The notes beneath the pieces are model-generated. The model saw only the letters and a list, made by a program, of their open reading frames with translations, did not search any database and was not told the DNA's origin. The position numbers and the translations under genes are program-made. A stretch of 64,000 nt of DNA, taken from Candidatus Saccharimonadota bacterium (GTDB lineage Bacteria > Patescibacteriota > Saccharimonadia > Saccharimonadales > Saccharimonadaceae). Every line of letters starts with the position of its first letter. Within the stretch, counting starts at the first letter, position 1. Below, piece by piece: positions 26,870 through 34,770 of the stretch. Location: positions 47,716 to 111,715 of the forward strand of contig UNSL01000003.1 of NCBI GenBank assembly GCA_900555265.1. The letters are read 5' to 3'.

Positions 26870-27529
26870 ATGATGACGAGAGATAAGAGTGAGCGTGGCT
26901 CAGTTAATGGCTGGATGGTCGGCACAATCGGCTGTCTGATATTGTTTTTGATTGCTGGATCTTTGGCAATTTGGGCGTATATGCAATACTCCCGAGAAAA
27001 AAGCAGTGTTGATAGTAAAGTTGCGATTGAAGTTGCTAAGGGGAAGAGCGAACAAGCCGAATCAGACCAGAAGAAATTTTCTGAAGAAGCAAAAAACCCG
27101 CGTATTGAATTTGTTGGTCCTGCTGAATACGGTCGAGTATCGTTCATGTACCCAAAAACTTGGAGTGTATATATAGGGAATGACGGCAGCGACAGGGGTG
27201 ATTACAAAGCTTATCTTCACCCTGTTTCAGTTCCTTCGACAACTAATAAAAATAGTCGATTTGCATTAAGGCTGGAGATTATCAACAAGAATATGGATAC
27301 GGTGCTGAATGACTATCAATCACGACTAAAGAAGGGTGAATTGACCTCAAGTAGTACTGAGTTTAATGGAATTTCAGCAACTCGGATTGACGGTACGTTT
27401 GAGAAAGAATTGCGTGGCTCTGTGGTTTTGATGAAAGTTCGCGATAAAACTATTCGTTTTTCAACCGACGCGGATACGTTTAAGCCAGATTTCCAGACTA
27501 TATTGGGCACTGTAAAAATCTCTGAATAG
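26870..27529 (+). CDS. Membrane-anchored protein with PsbP-like extracytoplasmic domain
   Basis: The 219-aa protein has a short cytoplasmic tail, one helix (about 17-40), a charged linker, and a C-terminal domain (about 85-219) with the pattern YGRVSFMYPKTWSVYI near its start and a final LGTVKISE, as in PsbP/DUF1795-type small beta folds. Function unknown. It has no own ribosome site and appears leaderless. The histidine kinase gene follows 35 nt later, with its own -10 box. Confidence 0.6.
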   Translation: MMTRDKSERGSVNGWMVGTIGCLILFLIAGSLAIWAYMQYSREKSSVDSKVAIEVAKGKSEQAESDQKKFSEEAKNPRIEFVGPAEYGRVSFMYPKTWSVYIGNDGSDRGDYKAYLHPVSVPSTTNKNSRFALRLEIINKNMDTVLNDYQSRLKKGELTSSSTEFNGISATRIDGTFEKELRGSVVLMKVRDKTIRFSTDADTFKPDFQTILGTVKISE

Positions 27530-27550
27530 AAAAACCCAGCACATATTTGC

Positions 27551-27556
27551 TATACT
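27551..27556 (+). promoter_or_regulatory. Extended -10 box (TGCTATACT) of the kinase gene
   Basis: TATACT is 8 nt before the kinase ATG. Confidence 0.5.
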
Positions 27557-27564
27557 AGAATTGT

Positions 27565-28281
27565 ATGGCAGGTAAAGAGTGGAGTGATGCTGATTTTGGT
27601 GGATTGCCGAGCGTTTTAGTGGCGGCACACGAGCTGAAAACGCCGCTGGCTTTGATTAGACAACTGGCGCTACTGTTGGACGATGATTTAACCAGTTCTG
27701 CCGATAAAACTCAGATTCAGCAGCGAATTATCCGGACTTCTGAGCAGGCGTTGCAGCTTACGATTGATTTGGCAAATTCAGCCAATTTAACGCCGTCGCT
27801 ATTTCCGCTTGAACCGGTCAATCCGTTGGCTTTATGTCAGCAAGTAGCGATGGAAACGAAGTTCAATGCAATGATTTACGGACGAAAAGTTAGCTGGCCT
27901 AAGAGTAGTCGAAATAGTCAATTGATATTGGCGAACCGAACACTTTTGGGGCGAATTTTAGCGAATTTTTTGAATAACGCACTGGCGTATACGGAGGATG
28001 GATCGGAGATTAAGGTTTCGGTTAAGGCGACAAAAGATGCCGTAAGAATGAGTGTGCGGGATTTTGGACCGATGATGAGTTTGAAGGAATATCGGCTTTT
28101 GCTTGATGAAATGGAAACGCGAAAAACTGTGCGAACAAGGCCAGAAAGTAGCGGGCTGGGGATTTACGTGGCGAATCAATTTGCGCGGGCGATGAACGGG
28201 CGAATTGGTCTGATTCGTCACCGCGATGGACTGACTTTTTATGTAGAAATGCCAATTAGTCGGCAGTTGAGTTTGATATGA
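27565..28281 (+). CDS. Soluble sensor histidine kinase
   Basis: The 238-aa protein has a HisKA-like dimerisation region with the phospho-acceptor His in AAHELKTPLALI (about 21-32) and a HATPase_c domain with N-box ANFLNNALAYTEDGSEI (about 131-147), a D-box-like DFGPMMS and the G-rich SSGLGIYVANQFARAM. There is no membrane helix or sensor domain, so the input must come from a partner protein. Its stop overlaps the start of a receiver gene (ATGA). Confidence 0.9.
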   Translation: MAGKEWSDADFGGLPSVLVAAHELKTPLALIRQLALLLDDDLTSSADKTQIQQRIIRTSEQALQLTIDLANSANLTPSLFPLEPVNPLALCQQVAMETKFNAMIYGRKVSWPKSSRNSQLILANRTLLGRILANFLNNALAYTEDGSEIKVSVKATKDAVRMSVRDFGPMMSLKEYRLLLDEMETRKTVRTRPESSGLGIYVANQFARAMNGRIGLIRHRDGLTFYVEMPISRQLSLI

Positions 28282-28649
28282 AAAAGTTGTTAATTGTTGA
28301 AGATGATAAGAATTGGGCGGATATTCTGGGCAAGTTTGCTGTGGACGTCGGAGCGGAATATCAAGTGGTGGTTTCTGGCGGTCAGGCGATTGAAATTATT
28401 GACGATTGGCAACCTGACGCTTTAATTTTGGATATGCTGTTGGCTGGCGAAACAGCGATTGCTCTGTTGAATGAACTGCGATCGTACGCGGATTTGGCAA
28501 GTTTGCCGATTGTGGTTTGTACGAATATCGACGTCAAAATGGACGATTTGCGTCCGCTTGGCGTGAAGGCGATTTTGAATAAAACATCGATGCGTCCGAA
28601 TGAAGCGCGGGCGATTTTTCGCGAGGTTCTAAATGACGGGGCAGAGTGA
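28278..28649 (+). CDS. Single-domain response regulator
   Basis: The 123-aa receiver has VEDD, the phospho-acceptor in LILDMLLAGE, Thr in VVCTNID and Lys in ILNKTSM. No output domain. It overlaps the kinase by 4 nt and is its likely phosphorylation partner; it also overlaps recO by 17 nt. How this pair controls anything is not visible. Confidence 0.88.
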   Translation: MKKLLIVEDDKNWADILGKFAVDVGAEYQVVVSGGQAIEIIDDWQPDALILDMLLAGETAIALLNELRSYADLASLPIVVCTNIDVKMDDLRPLGVKAILNKTSMRPNEARAIFREVLNDGAE

Positions 28650-29313
28650 GCGAGTAAAAGCAATTGTTCTGAGGCGAACGAATTACGCCGAAGCTGACCG
28701 AGTTTTGCAATTATTAACGCCAAAAGGTCGACGCAGTGTAATCGCGAAAGGCGTGCGACGCGAGCGCAGTAAATTGGCGGGCGGAATTGAATTATTCGCG
28801 ATTTGCGACGTGGTTATTCGTTCTGGTCGGGGCGATTTGGGGTTGTTGACTTCCGCTCGATTGTCGGCTTTTTATCGGCATATTTTGGAAGATTACGATC
28901 GGATGCAATTTGCGTATTCGGTGATGAAACTGGTTTCTGTGGCGAGTGAAAATATTGACGAACCAGAGTGGTATTATGTGCTGAGTCAAGTTTTGGAGCA
29001 ATTGAATAATCCTGCGATAAACCAAAAATTGATTGAAACGTGGTTTTATTTGCAATACGCGAGTTTGCTGGGAGATGAACTGAATCTTCGAACGGACGTA
29101 ACGACTGCGGCGCTACTTCCTGATAAAAAATATATGTACGATAGCGCGGAAAAAGGTTTGAGATTGGCGGAGCAGGGTGATTTAGGCGCGGACGCCATCA
29201 AGCTATTGAGGCTGATTCAGGCAAAACCGCTCGCGAATGTGGCGCAAATCGGCGGAATAACTGAGGTTATAAACGATTGTTGGTTGACCGCCAGGCAACA
29301 CGCGGCAGTGTAA
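28633..29313 (+). CDS. recO: DNA repair protein RecO
   Basis: The 226-aa protein begins with the RecO OB-fold pattern: KAIVLRRTNYAEADRVLQLLTPKGRRSVIAKGVRR (in pieces about residues 9-43), then LELFAICDVVI-like strand and the helical C-terminal part. RecO loads RecA onto SSB-coated DNA with RecR. No Cys-based zinc motif is seen in the C-terminal part. It overlaps the receiver gene, an unusual partner for a repair gene. Confidence 0.85.
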   Translation: MTGQSERVKAIVLRRTNYAEADRVLQLLTPKGRRSVIAKGVRRERSKLAGGIELFAICDVVIRSGRGDLGLLTSARLSAFYRHILEDYDRMQFAYSVMKLVSVASENIDEPEWYYVLSQVLEQLNNPAINQKLIETWFYLQYASLLGDELNLRTDVTTAALLPDKKYMYDSAEKGLRLAEQGDLGADAIKLLRLIQAKPLANVAQIGGITEVINDCWLTARQHAAV

Positions 29314-29330
29314 AATTGTCAGTAAAATGG

Positions 29331-29336
29331 TATAAT
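29331..29336 (+). promoter_or_regulatory. Extended -10 box (TGGTATAAT) of glyS
   Basis: Transcription should begin near 29343, giving a leader of about 46 nt before the glyS ATG. Confidence 0.55.
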
Positions 29337-29357
29337 TTGGGTAATAATGTGAATCGC

Positions 29358-29372
29358 CATGTTGCCAACATG
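29358..29372 (+). promoter_or_regulatory. Perfect palindrome in the glyS leader
   Basis: CATGTTG-C-CAACATG lies between the -10 box and the ribosome site (GGAGAAAGG, 29372-29380). It may be an operator or a small hairpin next to the ribosome site. Confidence 0.45.
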
Positions 29373-29388
29373 GAGAAAGGTTTTTTTG

Positions 29389-30738
29389 ATGAGTCAAGCA
29401 AAAATGGAAGATATTATTAGCCTGTGTAAGCGCCGCGGTTTTATTTATCAGGGTTCGGATGTTTATGGCGGTTTGTCTGGAACGTGGGATTACGGTCCGC
29501 TGGGCGTTCAATTGAAGCGCAACATTATGAATTTATGGTGGCGAATGTTTGTTGACGAGCGCGACGATATATATGGCGTCGATGCGGCGATTTTGATGAA
29601 TCCGAAAGTCTGGAAGGCGAGTGGGCATGTTGATACGTTTGTTGACCCATTGTGTGAAGACACGGTTAATCATCGTCGTTATCGTACCGACCACATTCTT
29701 AAGGACAATGAAATTGACGCTGACGGCTTGACGATGGAGCAAATGGACGAAGTGATTGCAGAAAAAGGAATTAAAAGCCCAGATGGAAATCCGCTAAGCA
29801 AATCGCGAACGTTCAATATGATGTTTAAGACGAGCGTCGGCGCCACTGAAAGTGAAGACAGCGTTGCATATCTTCGTCCAGAAACTGCTCAGGGAATTTT
29901 TACCAATTTTAAGAACGTTGTTGATAGTTTTTATCCAGACTTGCCGTTTGGAATTGCTCAGCAGGGCAAGGCGTTTCGCAATGAAATTGCGCCGCGAGAT
30001 TTTGTTTTCCGTAGCCGAGAGTTTGAGCAAATGGAGATTGAATATTTTGTCAATCCAGAAAATTGGCAGGAAGCGTTTGATGAATTGCTGAAGTCGACGC
30101 ATGAGTTTTTGGAGGCATTGGGATTAGACCCTGAGAATATTCACGAGTTGGATGTTCCGCCAGAGGACAGGGCGCACTACAGCAAGAAGACGATTGACAT
30201 CGAGTACGATTTTCCAATTGGCAAGGAAGAGTTGATGGGGATTGCGTATCGGACCGATTTTGACCTGATGAATATTCAGCGCGTCAGCGGAAAGAGTATG
30301 GAGTATACGATCAAGGGGACGAATGAAAAGTTTGTGCCGCACGTGATTGAGCCGAGTTTTGGTGTCGAGCGGGCGCTGATGGCGGTATTGTCGAGTGCTT
30401 ATCGCGAGGACGAGCAGAACGGCAGCAAGCGTGTTTATCTGGCACTTCCAGAACATTTGGCGCCGGTTAAATTTGCCGTTTCACCGCTACTTAAGAATAA
30501 GCCAGAATTGGTGGAGAAGGCGCGTGAAATTTACGCCAACCTATCTAAGAAAAATCCTGGACGTGTTATGTGGGATGACAATGGAAACATTGGTAAGCGT
30601 TATCGCCGTCAGGATGAAATTGGTACGCCGCATTGCGTGGTTATCGACTTTCAGACGCTGGAGGACGACACGGTCACTGTTCGTGAGCGGGATACGACGG
30701 AGCAGAGGCGAGTTAATATCGAGGACTTTATACAGTAA
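29389..30738 (+). CDS. glyS: Glycyl-tRNA synthetase, single-chain alpha2 type
   Basis: I chose ATG 29389 (GGAGAAAGG 8 nt upstream) over an in-frame ATG at 29359. The 449-aa class II enzyme has SGTWDYGPLGVQLKRNI near the N-terminus, motif 2 around GIAQQGKAFRNEIAPRDFVFRSREFEQMEIEYF (in pieces), and motif 3 with VIEPSFGVERALMAVL. The C-terminal anticodon-binding domain contains GNIGKRYRRQDEIGTPHCVVIDF. It is the archaeal/eukaryotic-like form rather than the alpha2beta2 enzyme. Confidence 0.96.
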   Translation: MSQAKMEDIISLCKRRGFIYQGSDVYGGLSGTWDYGPLGVQLKRNIMNLWWRMFVDERDDIYGVDAAILMNPKVWKASGHVDTFVDPLCEDTVNHRRYRTDHILKDNEIDADGLTMEQMDEVIAEKGIKSPDGNPLSKSRTFNMMFKTSVGATESEDSVAYLRPETAQGIFTNFKNVVDSFYPDLPFGIAQQGKAFRNEIAPRDFVFRSREFEQMEIEYFVNPENWQEAFDELLKSTHEFLEALGLDPENIHELDVPPEDRAHYSKKTIDIEYDFPIGKEELMGIAYRTDFDLMNIQRVSGKSMEYTIKGTNEKFVPHVIEPSFGVERALMAVLSSAYREDEQNGSKRVYLALPEHLAPVKFAVSPLLKNKPELVEKAREIYANLSKKNPGRVMWDDNGNIGKRYRRQDEIGTPHCVVIDFQTLEDDTVTVRERDTTEQRRVNIEDFIQ

Positions 30739-30790
30739 AACGTTAGTATATACAGTCTTGTATAAATAGATCTATGGTGTAAAATGGGTT

Positions 30791-30806
30791 TATACTAAAA
30801 AGGAGG
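30791..30806 (+). promoter_or_regulatory. -10 box TATACT and AGGAGG ribosome site of the GNAT gene
   Basis: TATACT (30791-30796) and AGGAGG (30801-30806) both point to ATG 30815 as start. This ATG is out of frame with the main GNAT reading frame, which is what reveals the frameshift at the G tract. Confidence 0.55.
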
Positions 30807-30814
30807 ATAAATTT

Positions 30815-31436
30815 ATGAGAGAAATTTTAACTATTAAGCCAAACAATATGACCGATGCTCAAATGGGGGGGGGTGAATTATCTAGCTTCTCTAGGGTTTG
30901 AACAGTCTGAGTCTGCAATGTATCAGGATACGGAGGCGCATGTTTTGGAATCTGACTGCATACAGTTGGGCTATGTTGATGGTGAATTGAAGGGATTTGC
31001 TTTGTACAGTGCGTGTGTTGGTAGTTTAGCGGTGGAGCTTGTAGGCATAGCAATAGACCCACGATATCAGGGTAATGGATTTGGTGGACAATTAGTAGCT
31101 GATTATGTAGAAAACAAGAGACCAACCTATCTGACTGCATATACTAGAAATCCATCTACAGTAGGTATACTCAATCGTTATAATGGGACATTTCCTCTTA
31201 ATGCGGATAAAGAACTAGAATTGTTGGCTGGTAGTATGAATGGTGCGGAATTTGTGGACGGAGTTGCCTATCATGTTGGTAGATATGGTCAAGAGGGTCT
31301 TTATGGTGTCAGTGACCCTGCTAATCGTAACCTAAGAGGCGATAACATATCACTAAAGGAAAGGTTTCCCGAACTCTCTAATCCGGGTAGTGCATTAGTC
31401 TTGGCATCAAAAGTTATTAAAGAAAGTGAGGCGTAA
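30815..31436 (+). pseudogene. GNAT acetyltransferase, frame broken at a G9 tract (possible phase-variable gene)
   Basis: From ATG 30815 (AGGAGG 8 nt upstream) the frame reads MREILTIKPNNMTDAQMGGG and stops at 30899-30901. After the tract of nine G (30865-30873) the remaining GNAT protein is in another frame (open from 30855 to 31436). With eight G the two join into MREILTIKPNNMTDAQMGGV followed by NYLASLGFEQ and a normal GNAT fold, with the acetyl-CoA motif DPRYQGNGFGGQL. So the gene is OFF at G9 and ON at G8 (or G11). The alternative is a sequencing error in the homopolymer. Its stop overlaps the next gene by one base. Confidence 0.7.
30865..30873 (+). repeat. Homopolymer tract of nine G
   Basis: Nine consecutive G inside the start region of the GNAT gene, the type of tract that changes length by slipped-strand mispairing. 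Confidence 0.9.
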
Positions 31437-32143
31437 TGACGAAAATACTTGCAATTATTTCTACTCATGGCAATGAGTTATTAGGACCGAATGTACTTTC
31501 GTATATGTTAAATAAACGTTCGGAGCTATTGGAATACGTTGATTTTATGGTGGCTAATCCCAGAGCTTATTCACAGAACGTTCGATACGTTGAATCTGAT
31601 TTGAATAGGAGTTATGGGTCTGATTTGGATACGTATGAAGCACAACGATCGAAGACTATAGAAGATCGAATTAAGTTGTTGCAGCCAGAATTGGTTCTAG
31701 ATTTTCATACGACCACCGCTGAGCAGCCAGATTTGCTAATTACCGCGAACATAGAAGATAAAATCTCTCGTGCTTTTATTAATGCGAGTGCGATTAAAGA
31801 TGTGTTAGTTGTTGAACCGCTTAATGATATCACGACTGTAGCTCCGCATTTTGTAGCTTATGAGGTGCCAAATTCTCATTTGAATGACGATTTGTATGAA
31901 CGGATCTGTACGGATATTCGGAAATATCTAGACGGAAAAGTGTCGGATCAAGAGCATACTTTTTATAAGATGATAGGGAAAATTTTACCCGAAGAAGTGC
32001 AGGCGGATTCTGGTCTTGAGAATTTTGTATATAGCAATACGCTCGGGGCAATTCCGTCGTTCCTCGGAGAGGAAGCGTATCGGCAGGACGGTACGTATGC
32101 CGGTTTTAAGCTAGAAAAGTTCATGAAATTGATGTACGTATGA
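31436..32143 (+). CDS. AstE/AspA-family zinc deacylase (succinylglutamate desuccinylase/aspartoacylase-like)
   Basis: The 235-aa protein has the family's zinc-binding pieces: STHGNE (about 9-14), the substrate-binding ESDLNRSYG (about 53-61) and LDFHTTT (about 89-95). The family removes acyl groups from amino acids such as N-acetylaspartate or N-succinylglutamate. It is coupled to the GNAT gene (1-nt overlap) and to the next small gene (ATGA overlap), so an acyltransferase and a deacylase sit in one operon. Confidence 0.78.
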   Translation: MTKILAIISTHGNELLGPNVLSYMLNKRSELLEYVDFMVANPRAYSQNVRYVESDLNRSYGSDLDTYEAQRSKTIEDRIKLLQPELVLDFHTTTAEQPDLLITANIEDKISRAFINASAIKDVLVVEPLNDITTVAPHFVAYEVPNSHLNDDLYERICTDIRKYLDGKVSDQEHTFYKMIGKILPEEVQADSGLENFVYSNTLGAIPSFLGEEAYRQDGTYAGFKLEKFMKLMYV

Positions 32144-32403
32144 GTCTAAGTAGAAAAGCACAAAAAGAACTAGCTCGTCACATAGTCGAAATAGACAAAC
32201 TTTCTGATAACCCTGAAGTAACAAAAGAACTTTATTTAATTTCTATAGAGATGCTACGGTTAGCTGGTTTTAAGGATAACGGTATAGCGTTTGACGTGTC
32301 TGAATATTTACATGAGAAAGTAGATCGTCTGCGTAACGGTGCTGTATCTGATGGCTGGGAAGAACACGCCCACAAATCACTTATGCAACAGTTGAGAGAT
32401 TAA
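32140..32403 (+). CDS. Hypothetical protein, 87 aa
   Basis: I do not recognise this protein. It is predicted to be all helical and charged, without membrane segments. It is the last gene of the GNAT-deacylase operon (ATGA overlap upstream). The next gene has its own promoter. Confidence 0.6.
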   Translation: MSLSRKAQKELARHIVEIDKLSDNPEVTKELYLISIEMLRLAGFKDNGIAFDVSEYLHEKVDRLRNGAVSDGWEEHAHKSLMQQLRD

Positions 32404-32409
32404 TTGTGA

Positions 32410-32415
32410 TATAAT
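32410..32415 (+). promoter_or_regulatory. Extended -10 box (TGATATAAT) of leaderless Nudix gene
   Basis: TATAAT is 7 nt before the ATG. Confidence 0.6.
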
Positions 32416-32422
32416 TGCTATC

Positions 32423-32914
32423 ATGTCAAACGCCATAAACGGACAACTCATCACACACGATTCAGAAGGTGCTATCAAGCGCGATTACCTATATCGTGTT
32501 TCCATAAAGGCTCTGATTTATAATGATGCTGGGCAGATTTTGGTTGTTAAAGAGGACGGGCGACCGCTTTGGGATCTTCCTGGCGGCGGAATGGATTATG
32601 GTGAAACTTTTGAGTCGGCATTGAAGCGGGAATTATATGAAGAGGTTGGCTATAAGGGCAATCTTTGCTATCAGCTTTTTGACGCGTCAGACGAGATTTA
32701 TATTGAGCGAATTGATGCTAACCAAATTTGTTTTTCTTGTCGTGTGTGGACGGAAAACTTTGATTTTTCAGCGGGCGTCGATGCGGACGAAGTGACGTTT
32801 ATGGATCCTGAAGAGTTGCGACTCCAAGAGAGCGAGTCGGGTGCGCCGCTTCGATATAAAGTGCATTTGAAGTGGCAGAAATTGCGTGGCGCAAATAGTT
32901 TGCCGACAGAATAG
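32423..32914 (+). CDS. Nudix hydrolase
   Basis: The 163-aa protein has a complete Nudix box GGMDYGETFESALKRELYEEVGY (in pieces about 55-77, with the RELYEEVG metal-binding core). It hydrolyses a nucleoside diphosphate linked to another group; the substrate cannot be told from sequence. It appears monocistronic and leaderless. Confidence 0.92.
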   Translation: MSNAINGQLITHDSEGAIKRDYLYRVSIKALIYNDAGQILVVKEDGRPLWDLPGGGMDYGETFESALKRELYEEVGYKGNLCYQLFDASDEIYIERIDANQICFSCRVWTENFDFSAGVDADEVTFMDPEELRLQESESGAPLRYKVHLKWQKLRGANSLPTE

Positions 32915-32916
32915 TA

Positions 32917-32945
32917 TTGACTTTTTCCATAAAATAGTATAGAAT
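32917..32945 (+). promoter_or_regulatory. Promoter TTGACT-17-TAGAAT
   Basis: TTGACT 32917-32922 and TAGAAT 32940-32945; the ATG of the next gene is 7 nt downstream, so the mRNA is leaderless. Confidence 0.6.
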
Positions 32946-32952
32946 ATCAGGC

Positions 32953-33570
32953 ATGGAAAAAAGTACAGGCGGCGTATCTCTTGGTATTAGATTTATTGAC
33001 TCTGGTAATGGCTCAGAGAATTATTCCTCTGCTGAAAGTCGGCGCTTGATTGGGATTTATGATGACGATTGGTCTCTAGGAGAAGATGGAGCTGTGAATG
33101 CGTCCATGGTGTTTGCCAGAAGAGTGGGCGATATTCGTAGTCATGGGAATTTGATAGAAAAGGTTCGCGGAATTGGTGAGAGTATAGCGCGAGTGTCTAT
33201 TTCAGAGTGCCTTGCTACCGAAGATGAAAAAGTGGAAGTAGACAGTAGATTGATAGCTGACCCCATGCTGAGTGGAGGATCTTTCTTATATAGAGTAATG
33301 ACAACTGAGATAATTGTCTCTGATTCTATCAAAAATAGCTCTGATGACAATCGGAAGTTGGAAATTGTCAGAGTTGCTTTACGCGTTGGAGCCGTGGCTT
33401 TGCATTGTGTAGGATTGCCGTTAGCAGAGCTCAAGGAATCGCCTACTAAGAGTTTTTCCTCGGATAAAGTGAATGGGCTTGTTTCTCGTTTCTATAGCGA
33501 TGTGGATTTTGGCAGCGAGTGGAGAGAGTATAAGAAAATAGCCAAGGATTTAACGTATGAAGAAAACTGA
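32953..33570 (+). CDS. Hypothetical protein, 205 aa, related to its downstream neighbour
   Basis: I do not recognise this protein. It has no membrane segment. The segment RVGAVALHCVGLPLAELKES with a following SFSSD and SRF resembles the C-terminus of the next gene product (RVAAVAVGLCLETPLQEL, EFSAEE, SRL), suggesting tandem paralogues. It overlaps the next gene by 14 nt. Confidence 0.6.
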   Translation: MEKSTGGVSLGIRFIDSGNGSENYSSAESRRLIGIYDDDWSLGEDGAVNASMVFARRVGDIRSHGNLIEKVRGIGESIARVSISECLATEDEKVEVDSRLIADPMLSGGSFLYRVMTTEIIVSDSIKNSSDDNRKLEIVRVALRVGAVALHCVGLPLAELKESPTKSFSSDKVNGLVSRFYSDVDFGSEWREYKKIAKDLTYEEN

Positions 33571-34051
33571 TAATTACAGCGCCAGAGTTGAAATCGAGAA
33601 TATTGTCGGTGACCCCAGTAAAGTCGATGAGAATTCGTTATTTACACTATTGACCAGATTGGTTATTAAAAAAGGTCGGATTTTTGACATGGGCATAATA
33701 TTGGCTAGTCGTGATGATAAATATTCGGGACACGTTGAATTAGCGGAGAAGCGTCTCCCTAGTCAGTCCACGTCCATACAATCGCTATCTCAGTTTCCGT
33801 ATGATAGGATTGAGTTGCGAAGCTGGCGAGATAAGCTGGGTGTGCAGTCTTTCGGCAGAATGAAAGGGGATTTCGACAAGGATGCCTATTTTTCTTCAGA
33901 TAATGCGAAATATCTCATGGGGCGGGTGGCTGCCGTGGCTGTTGGGCTTTGCTTGGAAACGCCTTTACAGGAGCTGGATTCTGTCAAGGAGTTTTCAGCC
34001 GAGGAACTGACGGAGGCGTGGTCGAGGCTTAGATACGGAATTTACATTTAA
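33557..34051 (+). CDS. Hypothetical protein, 164 aa, paralogue-like
   Basis: I do not recognise this protein. The start lies within the end of the preceding gene, so the two are coupled. Shares a C-terminal pattern with it: a Val/Ala-rich helix, PLxEL, then FSxE and SRL. It may be a degenerated or specialised copy. Confidence 0.6.
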   Translation: MKKTDNYSARVEIENIVGDPSKVDENSLFTLLTRLVIKKGRIFDMGIILASRDDKYSGHVELAEKRLPSQSTSIQSLSQFPYDRIELRSWRDKLGVQSFGRMKGDFDKDAYFSSDNAKYLMGRVAAVAVGLCLETPLQELDSVKEFSAEELTEAWSRLRYGIYI

Positions 34052-34063
34052 TATCGCCATTGC

Positions 34064-34069
34064 TATAAT
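34064..34069 (+). promoter_or_regulatory. Extended -10 box (TGCTATAAT) of leaderless SDR gene
   Basis: TATAAT is 6 nt before the ATG. Confidence 0.6.
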
Positions 34070-34075
34070 AGCCAT

Positions 34076-34744
34076 ATGCATATTATTCTTGGTGGGACGA
34101 GTGGGCTCGGTTTGGAAATGGCGAAGCAGCTACGGAAACGTGGTGATCGCGTGCTGGTGCTAGGTAAGACTTATGATCCGCAAAAACACGGAGAAGGTTT
34201 TCCTCTGGATGTTTATTATTCAGATCAAGTGGAGTCGGCGTCGGCGCGAATTGAGCAGATTTTAAACGGCGATGATATTGATCAATTTGTGTGGGCAGCT
34301 GGATATGGCTGGCGCGGCAATTTTGAAGATCAGCCGAGTGTTCGCAGTATGGCGGAAGTTAATTTTTCAGGCGCGTTGCCGCTGGTTCAATGGGCTTGGC
34401 GTAAGATGTCAACGCAGAATCGCAAGTCTGTGCTGACGATTATTGGGTCGACAAGTAGTGTTAAAGCGCGCTCAGATGAAGCTGTGTACGTTGCGACGAA
34501 GCACGCTCAAGCGGGTTTGGCGCGAAGTTTGGGAATGCAGGCAGATGAGCAAAAACTTCCAGTTAGAGTTGCGTTATTTTTGCCCGGCGCCATGAAAACT
34601 CCGTTTTGGAATGGGCGAGATCTCCCGGCTGATTATATGTTTTTCAACGATCCTGCGAAAATTGCCACGCACATTATCAACGCGATTGATTGTCAGCAGC
34701 AACCGTTCCTGGAATGGGCGTTGCCAAAAGGTACGTTGGTTTAG
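34076..34744 (+). CDS. Short-chain dehydrogenase/reductase
   Basis: The 222-aa protein has the NAD(P)-binding GGTSGLG at residues 6-12, the structural WAAGYG in place of NNAG, and catalytic Ser and YxxxK (SSTSS, then YVATK about 142-146). Classical SDR length. Substrate unknown. The MHIILGG start fits a leaderless mRNA. Confidence 0.9.
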   Translation: MHIILGGTSGLGLEMAKQLRKRGDRVLVLGKTYDPQKHGEGFPLDVYYSDQVESASARIEQILNGDDIDQFVWAAGYGWRGNFEDQPSVRSMAEVNFSGALPLVQWAWRKMSTQNRKSVLTIIGSTSSVKARSDEAVYVATKHAQAGLARSLGMQADEQKLPVRVALFLPGAMKTPFWNGRDLPADYMFFNDPAKIATHIINAIDCQQQPFLEWALPKGTLV

Positions 34745-34758
34745 GCTTTCCAAGGTGC

Positions 34759-34764
34759 TATAAT
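34759..34764 (+). promoter_or_regulatory. Extended -10 box (TGCTATAAT) that decides the yvcK start
   Basis: TATAAT is 6 nt before ATG 34771. A longer in-frame extension back to 34690 would lie inside the SDR gene and upstream of this promoter. Confidence 0.6.
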
Positions 34765-34770
34765 TCAAGC

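Noticed and set aside
34690..34770. Longer N-terminus for yvcK
   Set aside because: It would overlap the SDR gene and lie upstream of the promoter; conserved YvcK sequence starts only after 34771.
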